From assembly GCF_019393635.1 (NCBI RefSeq), contig NC_057862.1, positions 676,102,314-676,166,313 on the forward strand: a stretch of DNA of 64,000 nucleotides. Direction: 5' to 3'. This document shows, one piece after another, positions 37,862 to 44,689 of this stretch. A program made the position numbers and the translations under genes. The stretch comes from Dromiciops gliroides (Eukaryota; Chordata; Mammalia; Microbiotheria; Microbiotheriidae). Position 1 is the stretch's first letter. Each line of letters opens with the position of its first letter. The notes beneath the pieces were generated by a model. That model did not search any database. It saw only the letters and a program-made list of their open reading frames with translations, and was not told the DNA's origin.

Positions 37862-38064
37862 TACTCATATACATATGTTTGTATATGCATGAAACTGTAT
37901 TACTATACATAAAACTATATATTGCTATATTATATTTAATAAATCTACATTTATGTACATACATGCATGTACACATCTATGCTAACAAGTGTGTACAGAT
38001 ATGTTTATATGCCTAAGTATGTATGTATTTTCCAGGTATTCAGCTGGGCACACAAGGACAGTAA
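23561..38064 (+). CDS. MHC class I-like heavy chain gene 1 (probable UT family)
   Basis: Type I membrane glycoprotein, predicted at the cell surface. Exons: 23561-23642, 26700-26960, 28872-29132, 34271-34549, 34742-34855, 37577-37609, 38036-38064; 352 residues, close to the usual ~360. Order: signal peptide (1-27), alpha1 (28-114), alpha2 (115-201), Ig-like alpha3 (202-294), transmembrane exon (295-332, core LGALAVVILVLSCVVAFIMW), short tail. All junctions are phase 1 with GT/AG ends, as in classical class I. The alpha2 pair (DCELDRD, EHCYGMM) and alpha3 pair (LSCTARGFF, YTCVVEH) of cysteines are kept. Sequons N109-D-T and N116-Q-T are present, the first at the place of classical Asn86. Classical Tyr84 is Thr and Tyr171 is Ile, and no T143/K146/W147 set is visible, so peptide presentation looks unlikely. 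UT membership is inferred; other non-classical lineages (alpha3 has CD1/MR1-like LPNAD text) are possible. Confidence 0.88.
23803..23960 (-). mobile_element. WSINE1-type SINE in gene 1 intron 1
   Basis: Antisense copy with a long target duplication GAGCCCCTGTTTTTCT (23790 and 23962). Confidence 0.92.
24589..24669 (+). pseudogene. Duplicated, dead copy of the gene 1 leader exon
   Basis: About 1 kb downstream of exon 1 the stretch TTTCACCACAGGATGGAGG...GTCCAGGAAAGTAAGTC mirrors exon 1 with its 5' flank and its donor. Reading gives M-E-G-stop-R-M-K-G-L against M-E-D-Q-R-L-K-G-L in exon 1. It is 81 nt instead of 82, with TAG as codon 4, so it cannot serve as the initiating leader exon. The similarity continues into the purine-rich start of the intron. 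It marks a local duplication, or the start of an older neighbouring gene copy whose body is gone. Confidence 0.85.
24700..25221. other. Gene 1 intron 1, unassigned part
   Basis: No exon or repeat recognised. Confidence 0.35.
25222..25396 (+). mobile_element. WSINE1-type SINE
   Basis: Target duplication GAAATCATT at 25210 and 25397; tail of A and CAAA units. Confidence 0.92.
25495..25545 (+). mobile_element. L2 3'-tail scrap
   Basis: CCCAGTGCCTGGTACACAGT, then TTAATAAATGCTTTTTCATT, the conserved L2 end. Confidence 0.65.
25565..25820 (+). mobile_element. MIR/THER-like SINE
   Basis: GAGTTCAAATCTAGCCTCAG, TGCCTCAGCTTCTTCACCTG, CCTCCCAGGGTTGCTGTGAGG, GCAAACCTTAAAATACTGTA. Confidence 0.75.
25864..26032 (+). 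mobile_element. WSINE1-type SINE with G/A-rich tail
   Basis: Copy with a diverged head (CAGGGGCAGGTAGGTGGTAC) whose 3' tail runs into GGAG units and then a long (GA)n. Confidence 0.85.
26033..26100. repeat. (GA)n microsatellite at a SINE tail
   Basis: About 33 GA units, apparently grown from the SINE tail. Serine/leucine and Glu/Arg frames here are artefacts. Confidence 0.92.
26101..26699. other. End of gene 1 intron 1
   Basis: From about 26490 it resembles the corresponding part of gene 2 intron 1 (for example TTTCTGGGCTATCCCC against TTTCTGGACTGTCCCC), so exon 2 and its upstream intron were duplicated together. Confidence 0.55.
26700..26960 (+). CDS. Gene 1 exon 2, alpha1 domain
   Basis: 261 nt, phase 1 on both sides; acceptor CATCATGCAG, donor GTAAGT. 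Starts TYHKHEILFTAVGTRRS. It keeps a class I-like strand VCSYDKHDGKLVFKYPW (compare gene 2 ILFSYDTQSKELLIK). It ends ITLNDTKSH, where N-D-T matches the Asn86 glycosylation site of class I; the two preceding tyrosines of classical molecules are absent. Confidence 0.85.
27022..27041. repeat. (TCTG)/(GT) microsatellite in intron 2
   Basis: A short CTCTGTCTCTG run followed by GTGTGTGTGT, just after the exon 2 donor. Confidence 0.7.
27050..27560. other. Gene 1 intron 2, unassigned part
   Basis: No exon or repeat recognised. Confidence 0.35.
27564..27707 (+). mobile_element. 5'-truncated WSINE1-type SINE with long poly-A
   Basis: Starts inside the element (ACTGGCCCTGGATTCAGGAGG) and ends in a run of about 39 A (27669-27707). 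The long clean A tail argues for a recent insertion. Confidence 0.9.
27708..28871. other. Gene 1 intron 2, distal part
   Basis: Mostly unassigned. About 28700-28830 has a worn MIR-like stretch (AGTTAAGCAACTTGCTTATG, GGATCCAAACCCAGATCCTC). Confidence 0.45.
28872..29132 (+). CDS. Gene 1 exon 3, alpha2 domain
   Basis: 261 nt; acceptor CATCCTCTTAG, donor GGTGAGT. Starts TNQTLQLFADCELDRDIQVG, very like gene 2 TAFCELDEDIQV. The two cysteines lie 60 residues apart, against 63 in classical class I, so the helix or loop region is slightly shorter. It ends CYGMMRKILQYSNMKEN. N-Q-T adds a sequon right at the domain start. Confidence 0.88.
29152..29325 (-). mobile_element. WSINE1-type SINE
   Basis: Antisense, inserted 20 bp after the exon 3 donor; target duplication CCCATCCCTTGCTTTCT (29138 and 29323). 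Confidence 0.92.
29326..29810. other. Gene 1 intron 3, unassigned part
   Basis: No feature recognised. Confidence 0.35.
29811..29960 (+). mobile_element. WSINE1-type SINE
   Basis: Complete copy with A tail; short target duplication around AATTGTGAT / AATGTGAT. Confidence 0.9.
30000..30255. repeat. Imperfect TG/TATG/CA-rich microsatellite region
   Basis: Alternating TGTATA, ACATATA and GTGTGTAT units for about 250 bp with short interruptions. Confidence 0.75.
30354..31065 (+). mobile_element. Possible solo LTR split by a SINE
   Basis: Starts TGTCAAACATG and ends near AAATAAAGCA. It has a CACTATATAGATC stretch and a polyadenylation-like AATAAAG near the end. No viral interior is seen. The LTR call rests on overall layout only. 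Confidence 0.35.
30757..30909 (+). mobile_element. WSINE1-type SINE
   Basis: Complete; target duplication AAGTATATGTGTA on both sides. Confidence 0.93.
31070..31310 (+). mobile_element. MIR-like SINE, then an L2 tail
   Basis: GCAAAGCACTTTACAAAAAT, CCATTTTACAGGTGAGGGAAC, CAGCTAGTAAGTGGCTAAGG; an L2-like end (GGGCCTAACACAGAGTGG) follows to about 31400. Confidence 0.7.
31797..33756 (+). mobile_element. Composite non-autonomous L1-like retroelement
   Basis: The direct repeat AAAACATACCAGA (31784 and 33757) brackets one 1.96-kb insertion. It starts like a marsupial L1 5' UTR (TTCCGGGGTGGAGCCAAGATGGCGG). It contains a SINE-like piece in antisense (about 32420-32500, ending CACTTAGCTAG), then two tandem ~110-bp units (about 32620-32850: CACTCATCA, GGCTCAAAG, CTGGGTGGA), then a purine-rich stretch. 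It ends like an L1 3' UTR (ATTTATAGCAACTC, AGAAAAACCTGG analogue at ~33375, AAAATAAAATAAATG, A-rich tail). No RT frame is present. Its middle matches the minus-strand copy at 39617-40276, so this is a family and not a chance deletion. Confidence 0.75.
32886..33031 (+). mobile_element. WSINE1-type SINE inside the composite element
   Basis: Complete copy; duplication AGAGAGGGGCA on both sides shows it inserted after the host element. Confidence 0.92.
33950..34150 (+). mobile_element. Unnamed interspersed repeat before exon 4
   Basis: TTTAACAAACAGCACTCCCAAAAAG...CTTTCTTAAATCTAGACAGTCAAC matches the stretch at 43740-43930 in the same order. Family not recognised. Confidence 0.5.
34271..34549 (+). 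CDS. Gene 1 exon 4, Ig-like alpha3 domain
   Basis: 279 nt (93 codons; classical 92); acceptor CTCCCCTTAG, donor GTAAGT. A C1-set Ig domain: PPEVTIGRHEATDG, LSCTARGFFPPSILLHW, TLPNADNTFYLRV, YYTCVVEHSEL. The class I loop that binds CD8 is replaced by unrelated GWLGIWGQEIS, so CD8 binding is not expected. Likely the beta2-microglobulin-facing domain by family. Confidence 0.92.
34742..34855 (+). CDS. Gene 1 exon 5, connecting peptide and transmembrane
   Basis: 114 nt; VPRKPSKERPWDKV, then a ~21-residue hydrophobic helix, then the WKKKTG stop-transfer. Matches gene 2 exon 5 (PRK...W...LG, then W-R/K-K). Confidence 0.9.
35030..35215 (+). mobile_element. MIR-like SINE
   Basis: GACTTTGAGTAAATCATTTAA, GGGCCTCAGTTCCTCATCTA, AAATGAGG. 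Confidence 0.65.
35216..35715. other. Gene 1 intron 5, unassigned part
   Basis: Nothing recognised apart from short AT-rich stretches. Confidence 0.35.
35716..35970 (+). mobile_element. MAR1-like CORE-SINE
   Basis: TTTCAGTTGTGTCCAACTC, TTTGGGGTCTTTTTGGCAAAG, CATTTCCTTCTCCAGCTC, GTGACTTGCCCAAGGTCACAC. Confidence 0.82.
36037..36171 (+). mobile_element. WSINE1-type SINE
   Basis: Copy whose tail is replaced by a long (GA)n. Confidence 0.88.
36172..36241. repeat. (GA)n microsatellite at a SINE tail
   Basis: About 35 GA units directly after the SINE, the second such case in gene 1 introns. Confidence 0.93.
36242..36857. other. Gene 1 intron 5, unassigned part
   Basis: No exon or repeat recognised. 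Confidence 0.35.
36858..37050 (+). mobile_element. Old repeat, AACAAGCATTTATTAAG family
   Basis: AACAAGCATTTATTAAGCACC, CTATGTGCCAGACC, GGGGATACAAAGAAAGG, CAGTCCCTGCCCTCAAGGAG: same family as 20283 and 62410. Confidence 0.7.
37070..37300 (+). mobile_element. MIR-like SINE
   Basis: TTGGAGTCAAGAGAGAGCAG, GCTTTGTGACCATGAACAAA, then GTGCTATTGTGAGCAACC, GCAAATCTGAAATTTCTG. Confidence 0.55.
37321..37371 (+). other. Candidate cassette tail exon of gene 1
   Basis: 51 nt between TTTCTATTTAG and a GGTATAA donor; phase 1 on both sides, so it could be spliced between exons 5 and 6 without shifting frame. It would add EQSSQHRRISLYSCGPS. It resembles 38088-38130 in the 3' UTR (ACACAGAAGA, TCTATTC, TGTGG), so it may only be a decayed partial duplicate. 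No counterpart seen in gene 2. Confidence 0.3.
37577..37609 (+). CDS. Gene 1 exon 6, cytoplasmic
   Basis: 33 nt, the length of classical class I exon 6 and of gene 2 exon 6. Encodes GQGSQEHTSVE against GHRTQEQHTEE in gene 2. Acceptor TTGCCTTTCAG, donor GGTGAG. Confidence 0.82.
37695..37862. repeat. (GT)n and (CA)n microsatellites in intron 6
   Basis: (GT)n at 37695-37732 and (CA)n at about 37831-37862, about 100 bp apart and able to pair as inverted repeats. Confidence 0.85.
38036..38064 (+). CDS. Gene 1 last exon, tail and stop (tentative)
   Basis: Acceptor GTATTTTCCAG, phase 1, encoding GIQLGTQGQ and TAA at 38062-38064. An AATAAA follows 39 bp later. The short tail and the nearby poly-A signal make this the simplest 3' end. 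Conservation with the gene 2 last exon is not visible. Confidence 0.55.
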
Positions 38065-38102
38065 ACTCTCCTTCCTGCTGGTCTTAGAGACACAGAAGAG
38101 CC

Positions 38103-38108
38103 AATAAA
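38103..38108 (+). promoter_or_regulatory. Gene 1 polyadenylation signal
   Basis: AATAAA, 39 bp after the proposed stop codon. Confidence 0.5.
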
Positions 38109-38125
38109 TCAGCTATCTATTCTTG

Positions 38126-39458
38126 TGGCACCAAAAAACATTCTATTCCAAAATGAGAGGCTCCCTCGCTATCAGTCAGCCCTCAAGCCCAAGCACACTC
38201 CAGCTTCATTCCCATTTCCTTGGCTTCTGCCTCTTTTTCTGACAGGGAGATGTTCTCTGCCTCATCTCATCTTATCTTAGCACATAGAGAGGGAGTGTAG
38301 TTTGGTGAAAAGAGCTCGACTTGGAAGGAAGATACCATGAAGCTGGTAGCTTTGTGACCACAAATGAATCTCTAGACTTCTACAAGCTTCTATTTCTCTC
38401 CCCACTCAATTGTTGGAAGGAAAGTTTCTTATAAAATTTTAAAGCATTAAGGAAATGGAAATTATTTTTCCCTTCCCTCTGTCTTCAAGGCTCTGCTCAG
38501 GTTGTGCCAGTTTATAGTAATGCTTTAGTGCTCCCAAGATCCATGACTCCCTGCACTGTGCAGACTAAAGCCAACACACACCCTCTCCTCCTGTGCAAGT
38601 CCCTGAGGTCCTTTACTGGCTCCCCATGGGGGTTCCCTTTTGACAGATTTGAATTAAGTGTGGATTGTGAATGTCTTCAGGTTCTCCAGCTTTGAACTCT
38701 AACCAGGGTGCTAATCCAAACAGAGTTCATCTGGCCTGTAGTATTATTATTAATATTAATCTCATTATTACTGAAGTAGTTGTGGTTTTGGTTACTGTCT
38801 CCTTGAGTAGAGACCAACAGGATCTTCTTTCATATATCCCACAAGATTCAGCACAGGCCTGGACATACAGTAGGATTTCAATACATATTTGTTTGATTTA
38901 CTGATTGATAATCACATACATCAGTGAGGAATGGTCACCTATACCAAGTTTCAGAAAACATGTAGCTGTGGCTCAGAGCATGATCAGACTTCTTCAGCAA
39001 GAAGTTCGATCATATCAAACTACAAACCCATGTTGACTTTGGATGGAATCCTGATTTCATAATTAGTGAGAGAAGAGGAAAGAAAAAGTCAGAGAATGGG
39101 GGGAGGGGAGTAGGGAAAGAAAAAGAAAAAGAAAATAAATGAGCCCCCCACCTTGCAAAGGATCCTGGGATCCTGGATTAAGACTTTAGCAGTCATCTAA
39201 TCCAACCTCCTTTACCAATGAGGAAACTGAAGCCCAGAAAGGTCAAGTGACTTTACCAGAAGTAGATTATGTTTTCATATCCTTTTTCAAATATTAGTCA
39301 GCAAAGAAAGGGATTTATTCCTTACAGCTGCCCCCATCGCTTTCCTCCCCATAAATTGCCACTCACTCATTTGAGGTCTTCTCTTTCAATACAAGCTTCT
39401 TGATCATTGTGGTCCATGGGCCACAAAGGTGGCTCTAAAGGTCTACCTTCCCCACCAG
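38126..39458. other. Downstream flank of gene 1 with worn repeats
   Basis: Worn MIR-like pieces at about 38285-38410 and 39186-39265 (AATGAGGAAACTGAAGCCCAG) and an L2-like tail at about 38790-38895. The rest is unassigned. Confidence 0.45.
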
Positions 39459-39532
39459 AACTTGTCCTCAAGCTGGAGGATTCCCCTATATATGATACTG
39501 TCTACAATGAGCCAGTTGCTAATCATAGTTAG
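39459..39532 (+). other. Candidate alternative 3' exon with a tyrosine-rich tail
   Basis: Acceptor CTTCCCCACCAG followed by a phase 1 frame, ELVLKLEDSPIYDTVYNEPV, then A-N-H-S and TAG at 39530-39532. Spliced from gene 1 exon 6 (or 5) it would replace the short tail with one carrying YDTV and YNEP, a form known in SH2-binding tails. It is not a textbook ITIM (Pro at Tyr-2). No poly-A signal seen close by; an inserted retroelement starts 85 bp downstream. It could instead be a stray exon-like stretch. Confidence 0.35.
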
Positions 39533-39616
39533 GGAACTGAAAATTCATATTGAAGTTGGAGAGAAAATCAGGCCACAAGAGCCTATGTGCAAGGGAGAAT
39601 CCCAAAGAATACTTTG

Positions 39617-40276
39617 GTTTTTGTACACAGTTTTGTATACAGTTATTATTGTTAACTGTTTCCCTCCATCCTATTCCCTTCCCCATGATATTTACTCTAT
39701 TTTCTATCTTCTTTCAACCTATCCCTCCTCAAAAGTGATTTGCTTCTGACTGCCCCCTCCCCCAATCTGCCCTCCCTTCTTTTACACCTCCCTCCTTATT
39801 CCCTTCCCTTCCTACTTTCCTGCAGGGTTAGATAGATTATAAGAGATACCGTGAGACAGAGAGAGACAGAGTATAAGGCTCATTCACTGCCCATTTTAGA
39901 TAGATTATTCCAACCAATTGGATGTGTATGGTAATCTCTCCTGGAGCCAACTCTGATGTGAATAAGGTCTTTGAGACTATTCTGATGAGTGTAAGGTTCA
40001 TTTACTACCCTGTTCCTCCCCCATCTCCCCCCCCCAATTCCTGTTTCTTTCATGTGGGATTTCACACCATTCTACCTCTCCCCCTCCCCTTCCCCAGTGC
40101 ATTCCTCTCACCTTCAGTTTTACCCTAAAGATGTCATCATGGGGCAGCTAGGTGACACAATGGACAAAGCATCCACCCTGGATCCAGGAGGACCCAAGCC
40201 AAAATCTGGCCTCAGAAACAAGACACTCAACCAACTGCACAACCCCAGGCATGTCACCCAACTCCAACCACTCCAC
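39617..40276 (-). mobile_element. Second copy of the composite L1-like family
   Basis: The 14-bp direct repeat CAAAGAATACTTTG (39603 and 40277) brackets 660 bp. On the minus strand it runs SINE-like piece, ATGATGACATCTTTAGGGT, CATGAAAGAAACAGGAA, GTAAATGAACCTTACACTCA, GGGAAACAGTTAACAATA. That is the same order as 32400-33190 inside the element at 31797. The L1-like 5' and 3' ends are missing here. The stretch 40138-40270, which looks like a diverged sense SINE, is part of this unit. Confidence 0.7.
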
Positions 40277-40290
40277 CAAAGAATACTTTG

Positions 40291-40839
40291 TGAAGCCCAT
40301 GGGCAGAACTTAACTTTGTTGCAGAATACCATTTACCTTCCCTTATTCTCCGGGTCTTTAAATAGCCTGAGGTTTTAGTATGCCTGTGTCTTAGACACCA
40401 GCCTATCATTAACTATCTAGGATAATTAGCCATACCAATAAGACCAGCCATAGGCTATATTCCCACTCACTTGTACTGGTCTATATAGCACATATAAAAG
40501 CCTAGACCTTGTCAGCAGGAAGTCCTGTAATTTACATTAACTGAACATGATAATGCTTCCATAGAGCTATGATCTCATCATGGTGGGTACTCTGGCTCTC
40601 ATTTGACAAATGAGCCAAAAAACTATCAAAGAGGGGGCTAGTGGAAGAGCCATCCAATAGCCATGCCATAATAGACCAATTTATAAAGGGGGGACCCTCC
40701 TCTATAACCTCCCGGTTGTGTTTTTAGGTACCATCAACTATGCCTTCTTCCCAGATAATAGAAACTCTCTAAAATTCTAAAACATTGTTGCCTCATAAAT
40801 TTCCTTCTATCCATCTGACCCATCCTCTGTTTCTTTTGC
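40291..40839. other. Spacer, nothing recognised
   Basis: AT-rich. CACATATAAAAGCC at about 40490 looks TATA-like, but there is no exon to go with it. Could be a further LTR; not supportable. Confidence 0.3.
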
Positions 40840-41347
40840 TGTGAGAAAAATGATTATTAATAATCAATGACTTGGAAAGATTCAGCTTTCCCCCTTTTTC
40901 CTTTATCCTCATTTGAAGACCTCAGGATCTGAAAGTTGAGCTAACTTTCTCCTCATTTCAGACCCTGCCCAGGTGGAGCAGCCATTGTGTTCTGCTCAGG
41001 CTTGGGTGAGGCATAAATTCTTTGAATAGAATGCCCAATGTCCCTCCTCTCCTTACCACCCCCCCAAAGGAGGACTTTTAAGTGTATAACATAATCAAAG
41101 TTCAGGCCCAGCCTCTCATTGTAATATTCATTCCCTCATTTATTGTTGACCAATCAGAGTTGATTGCCACCCTTGGGAACACTCCTCTTCCAAAAGGACA
41201 CATAAACTGAGAGACCAACACCATGATTGTCTTTGGTCTAAGAAAAAGATGACCAAATGACCATGCCTTTATTAAAATGTTGGCATTATTAATAAAATTA
41301 TTAAATTACCCAGAAATTATGTCTCTTGAACCTTTTTAAATGTCACA
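40840..41347 (+). mobile_element. Solo LTR, inverted partner of 42172-42681
   Basis: Starts TGTGAGAAAAATGATTATTAA and ends AAATGTCACA; AATAAAATT lies near the 3' end. It aligns from end to end with the reverse complement of 42172-42681. Old solo fossil with no viral interior. Confidence 0.7.
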
Positions 41348-41429
41348 GCTGGTTCATCATTCATTTCCTGCCTCATAAGCATGGGTGTCCCCAAGGACTC
41401 TGAGCCTTTTCCTCTTCTCTAAATACCTC

Positions 41430-42890
41430 CACTCTTCCTGATCTTAACAGCTCCCATGGACTCAATAATCACCCTTCCACAGATGAATTGATAATCCATA
41501 TATACAACTACAATCTGACATCACCAGCTATCTGCTAGAAATCATCACCTATATGGCCCATTGACAATTCAAACTCCACACAACCAAAATAGAACTTATT
41601 CTCTTTCCTGGCAAACCTCCCCATCTTCCTAAATTCCCTATTTCTTTTGAGGGCATCACTAGCTTTGCAGTTACCCACAATTTAGTGTCATTCTCATGTT
41701 TCTTTGCTCTATCATCCCTCTCCCCCCCCCTCTGCCTCCCACTCAAATATATTGCAAGGTCATTGATTCTGTCTCTACATTTCACATAACAGACCAAATG
41801 AGGTAATATTTGTAAAGCATTTAGCAGGTACCTAATAAATCCTTGTTCCCTCCCTTTCCCCTTCACTGGCATGGCTGCCATCCAAACTCAGCTTCTCGTA
41901 ATCTCTCCCCTGGACTATTGCAATAGTCTCTTAATTGTTCAAAGCCCTTCATAATCTAGACCCCACTTATCTTTCCAACCAGCCTTGTTCCTTCCTCAAA
42001 TTCCACAGTCCTGACAAAAGGGATTTTTCACTAACTGAAGCCTCATACATAGCATTTCATTTCTCCATGCCTTTATTTTAGACTACTTCATACTTGGAAT
42101 ATACTCCATCCTCACCTTCCAGTCTCAGAATTTTTAGTTTCCTTCAAAGCTCAATCCAAGTGCCATCTTATTGTGACAATTAAAAGCTTGAGAGACATGA
42201 TTTCTGCATAATTTGATCATTTTATTAATAAGGCCAGCAGGTTATTAATAAAAAGATGGTCATCTGGTCTCTTAGAGCAAAGGCAATCATGGCAGCTGAC
42301 TCACAGTTCATATAACCTTCCAAACAGGAGGTGGTTCATCAAACAGCAACAAGATCTAACTGGTTAACATAATTAGAGATGGGCTATATATGTATACCTT
42401 TTTCAATGGGGGGGGCCTAGAGTGACCCCCAGACAGAGAAGCCTTGCTATCTAAACAAAAGGATCTATCTCCACCCATCTTCAGTAGAACACAATGAGCC
42501 TCCCTGACCTAGATTAAATTCCTTACATGGTTGAGTGCAAATCTAAGATGGAGATAGTTAATGCGATCTCATTCAGAAATGTCCTCCAGGAAAAAGAGAC
42601 TTTTTTAAAATGAGGAATTTAGAAAAAGGGGAGAGGCTTGAATCTCCCTAAGATGTTGGTTATTAATAATCATTTCTCACATTATACAACAAACTGCCTT
42701 TCTTGCTCTTTCTCCCAAAATCTTCACCTATTTGTATGTATATATGTGTGTGTGTCTATGTGTCTGTGTGTCTGTGTTTTCTCCCCTAGATAACCTCCTC
42801 AGAAGCAGAGACTCATTCTAACTTCTGTATGTCCAGCACCTAAGTAGGTGCCTAGCACATAATAGCACAACAAATACTTGATTATGGATC
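41430..42890 (+). mobile_element. L2 LINE fragment split by a solo LTR
   Basis: Typical L2 3' text: CCTCCCCATCTTCCTAAATTCCC, TGGACTATTGCAATAGTCTC, AAAGCCCTTCATAATCTAGACC, TTGGAATATACTCC. After the LTR it resumes with TTTTCTCCCCTAGATAACC and GTCCAGCACCTAAGTAGG. No open frame survives. Confidence 0.75.
42172..42681 (-). mobile_element. Solo LTR, inverted partner of 40840-41347
   Basis: 510 bp; starts TGTGACA and ends TTTCTCACA on the + strand; 4-bp target duplication TTAT on both sides. Inserted into the L2 fragment. Old solo fossil. Confidence 0.75.
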
Positions 42891-42999
42891 TATCGATTGG
42901 TTGGTTGATTGCATAGGCATTATAATCATTAGAAGACCTTTGTAACTCGCTGAAGAGTAACAGCTGGAGAAGCATGTGGTGGAAAGAGTGCTGGCCTTT

Positions 43000-43144
43000 A
43001 GGGCAGCTAGGTGGCACAGTGGATAAAGCACCAGCCCTAGATTCAGGAAGACCTGAGTTCACATCTGGCCTCAGACAGTTGGCACTTACTACCTGTGTGA
43101 CCCTGGGCAAGTCACTTAACCCTCACTGCCCTGAAAAAAAAAAG
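43000..43144 (+). mobile_element. WSINE1-type SINE
   Basis: Complete copy, A tail; a worn MIR-like stretch follows to about 43310. Confidence 0.9.
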
Positions 43145-43309
43145 AATGAAGACTTTGGAGTCAAAGGACATGGGTTCAAATCCTGGTTCTGTTGTCTAAG
43201 TGCTTTGGGACAAGTCATGCACCCTCTCTAGGTATATGTAAAATAAGAGGGTTGCACTCTTTGAGTCTCTTTGAGACTCTTTCCAGAGCTCTAAATTCTA
43301 TGATTGTCT

Positions 43310-43620
43310 GAAGCGTGTTATAGGCCACTATGGGCCAAGTTATAGGAAGCAAGGGAAGTTCTCTTCTCAGTTGACTGGGCTGGTCTCCAAGAGCATTGCA
43401 CAAGGGGGCTGAGTATTCAGAGGCTCAAATCACTGCTCCTACCCTCCCAGGAAAGGACCTATTATATATGATTGTCTTGCCATCACCTCCAGGAACTCTT
43501 CTGTCTTTAGAGATGAATACAGGTTCAAAGGGGAATAGGTAGAGGAGAGAACAGTAAAGGGCTGTGAGAATTAAAGGAGACAGAAACAAAAAGAACAGTA
43601 AATGCACACTGAGCTTTGGA
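43310..43620. other. Spacer before the alpha3 relic
   Basis: The last part (ATGATACCTCTTTTCC) aligns with the sequence just before gene 1 exon 4 (CTGATGCCTTCTCTCC); the rest is unassigned. Confidence 0.4.
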
Positions 43621-43650
43621 CATGATACCTCTTTTCCACACTTCTCCAAG

Positions 43651-43737
43651 TGCCCCCTGAGGGTTTAGTGTCCACTGTGATATCCCTGATGGCAAGTGCC
43701 ACTGTCTACTGCCCAACAACTAGGAGTGTAACTGGTG
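43651..43737 (+). pseudogene. Decayed alpha3 exon of a class I-like gene
   Basis: TGCCCCCTGAGG, then GTGTC, TGATATCCCTGATGGCAAG, CCACTGTCTACTGCC follow gene 2 exon 4 (AGCCCCCTGAGG, GTGTC, TGATGCCCCAGATGGCAGG, CCACCCTCTTCTGCA). I count about two thirds of ~65 positions as identical. The preceding pyrimidine-rich acceptor region matches gene 1 as well. The frame is broken early (GGT TTA GTG phase with TAG), and the exon is cut after its first third by the same interspersed repeat found upstream of gene 1 exon 4. It is a relic of a third gene or a partial duplicate. Confidence 0.65.
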
Positions 43738-43935
43738 AATTTTTAACAACTGACTTCCCCCAAAAAATGCACAATGCACTTTTAAATTTAATCTGCATTA
43801 TTAACACTTCCTTAAGTTTACACAATCAATAGAACAAGAAATCAATCCCTGATTTATATATAGTGTTTACTGATTGCTGAGGTACAAATGTTCATACTGA
43901 AAATTAACAAATGGCTCTTGCTAGCCAGTTCAAGT
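43738..43935 (+). mobile_element. Unnamed interspersed repeat
   Basis: Matches 33950-34150: TTTTTAACAACTGACTTCCCCC, CACAATGCACTTTTAAATTT, CTTCCTTAAGTTTACACAATC. It truncates the alpha3 relic. Confidence 0.5.
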
Positions 43936-44124
43936 TGGCTCCAGAACATTCCTACCAAAAACTGTCTCCTAGAAGAACTGTTTTCCTTACAACTTTGGTA
44001 AGACACTTAACCCAGTAACAAAATTGAAAGGAACAGTACATTATATTTAGCTGATATGGACATTAGAAATGAATGTGAGAAAGTTTCTCATGAAAAAATG
44101 GAAATGTGGGCTTAGTACAGTTAG

Positions 44125-44290
44125 GGCAAGGCTTCTTAACTTTTCTAATTTCATGGATCACCTTTGGCAGGCTGGTGGAGCCTCTGGAACCCTTCTCAGA
44201 TTAATATGTTTAATGTATAAAATAAAATACATAGGAATACAATAGAAACAAGTTACACTGAATTATAGTTCTAAAATATTTATAAAGACA
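44125..44290. mobile_element. hAT-like relic fragment
   Basis: GGCAAGGCTTCTTAACTTTTCTAATTTCATGGATCACC has the look of a worn hAT/MER-type end (compare 14171). Confidence 0.4.
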
Positions 44291-44689
44291 AGGTCAAAGA
44301 CCCCAGAGGAAGAAGCAATGAGTTAGGAGAATCCAGCACTGGTTGAATGACCAGACCCCAAGTAGATATTAATAATCCAATAACAATTTGAAAGGTCTCC
44401 CACAGAGTGCCCCAGGGAACTATGTTTAATTTTTTTCTATGAAAATGACTTTTTAACTGAAACATAGAACTTTACACATACATACATATATATAATATCC
44501 CAGTTCAATTTGATATTATTAGATGAATTGGCTCTTAGGGCTAACAATTATTTTGCTTAATAAGATGAAATTCTAGCCTATAAAGATCTTCTGGAATATT
44601 ATTATCCAGAATATTACCTATTCATCACAATTTCATATCACTGTCAATGGTATCTACACCTTCATTCATCTCCATTAACCCTCTTAATT

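Noticed and set aside
40138-40270. Independent diverged SINE
   Set aside because: It continues without a break into the minus-strand composite element, and its counterpart sits at the same place in the 31797 copy.
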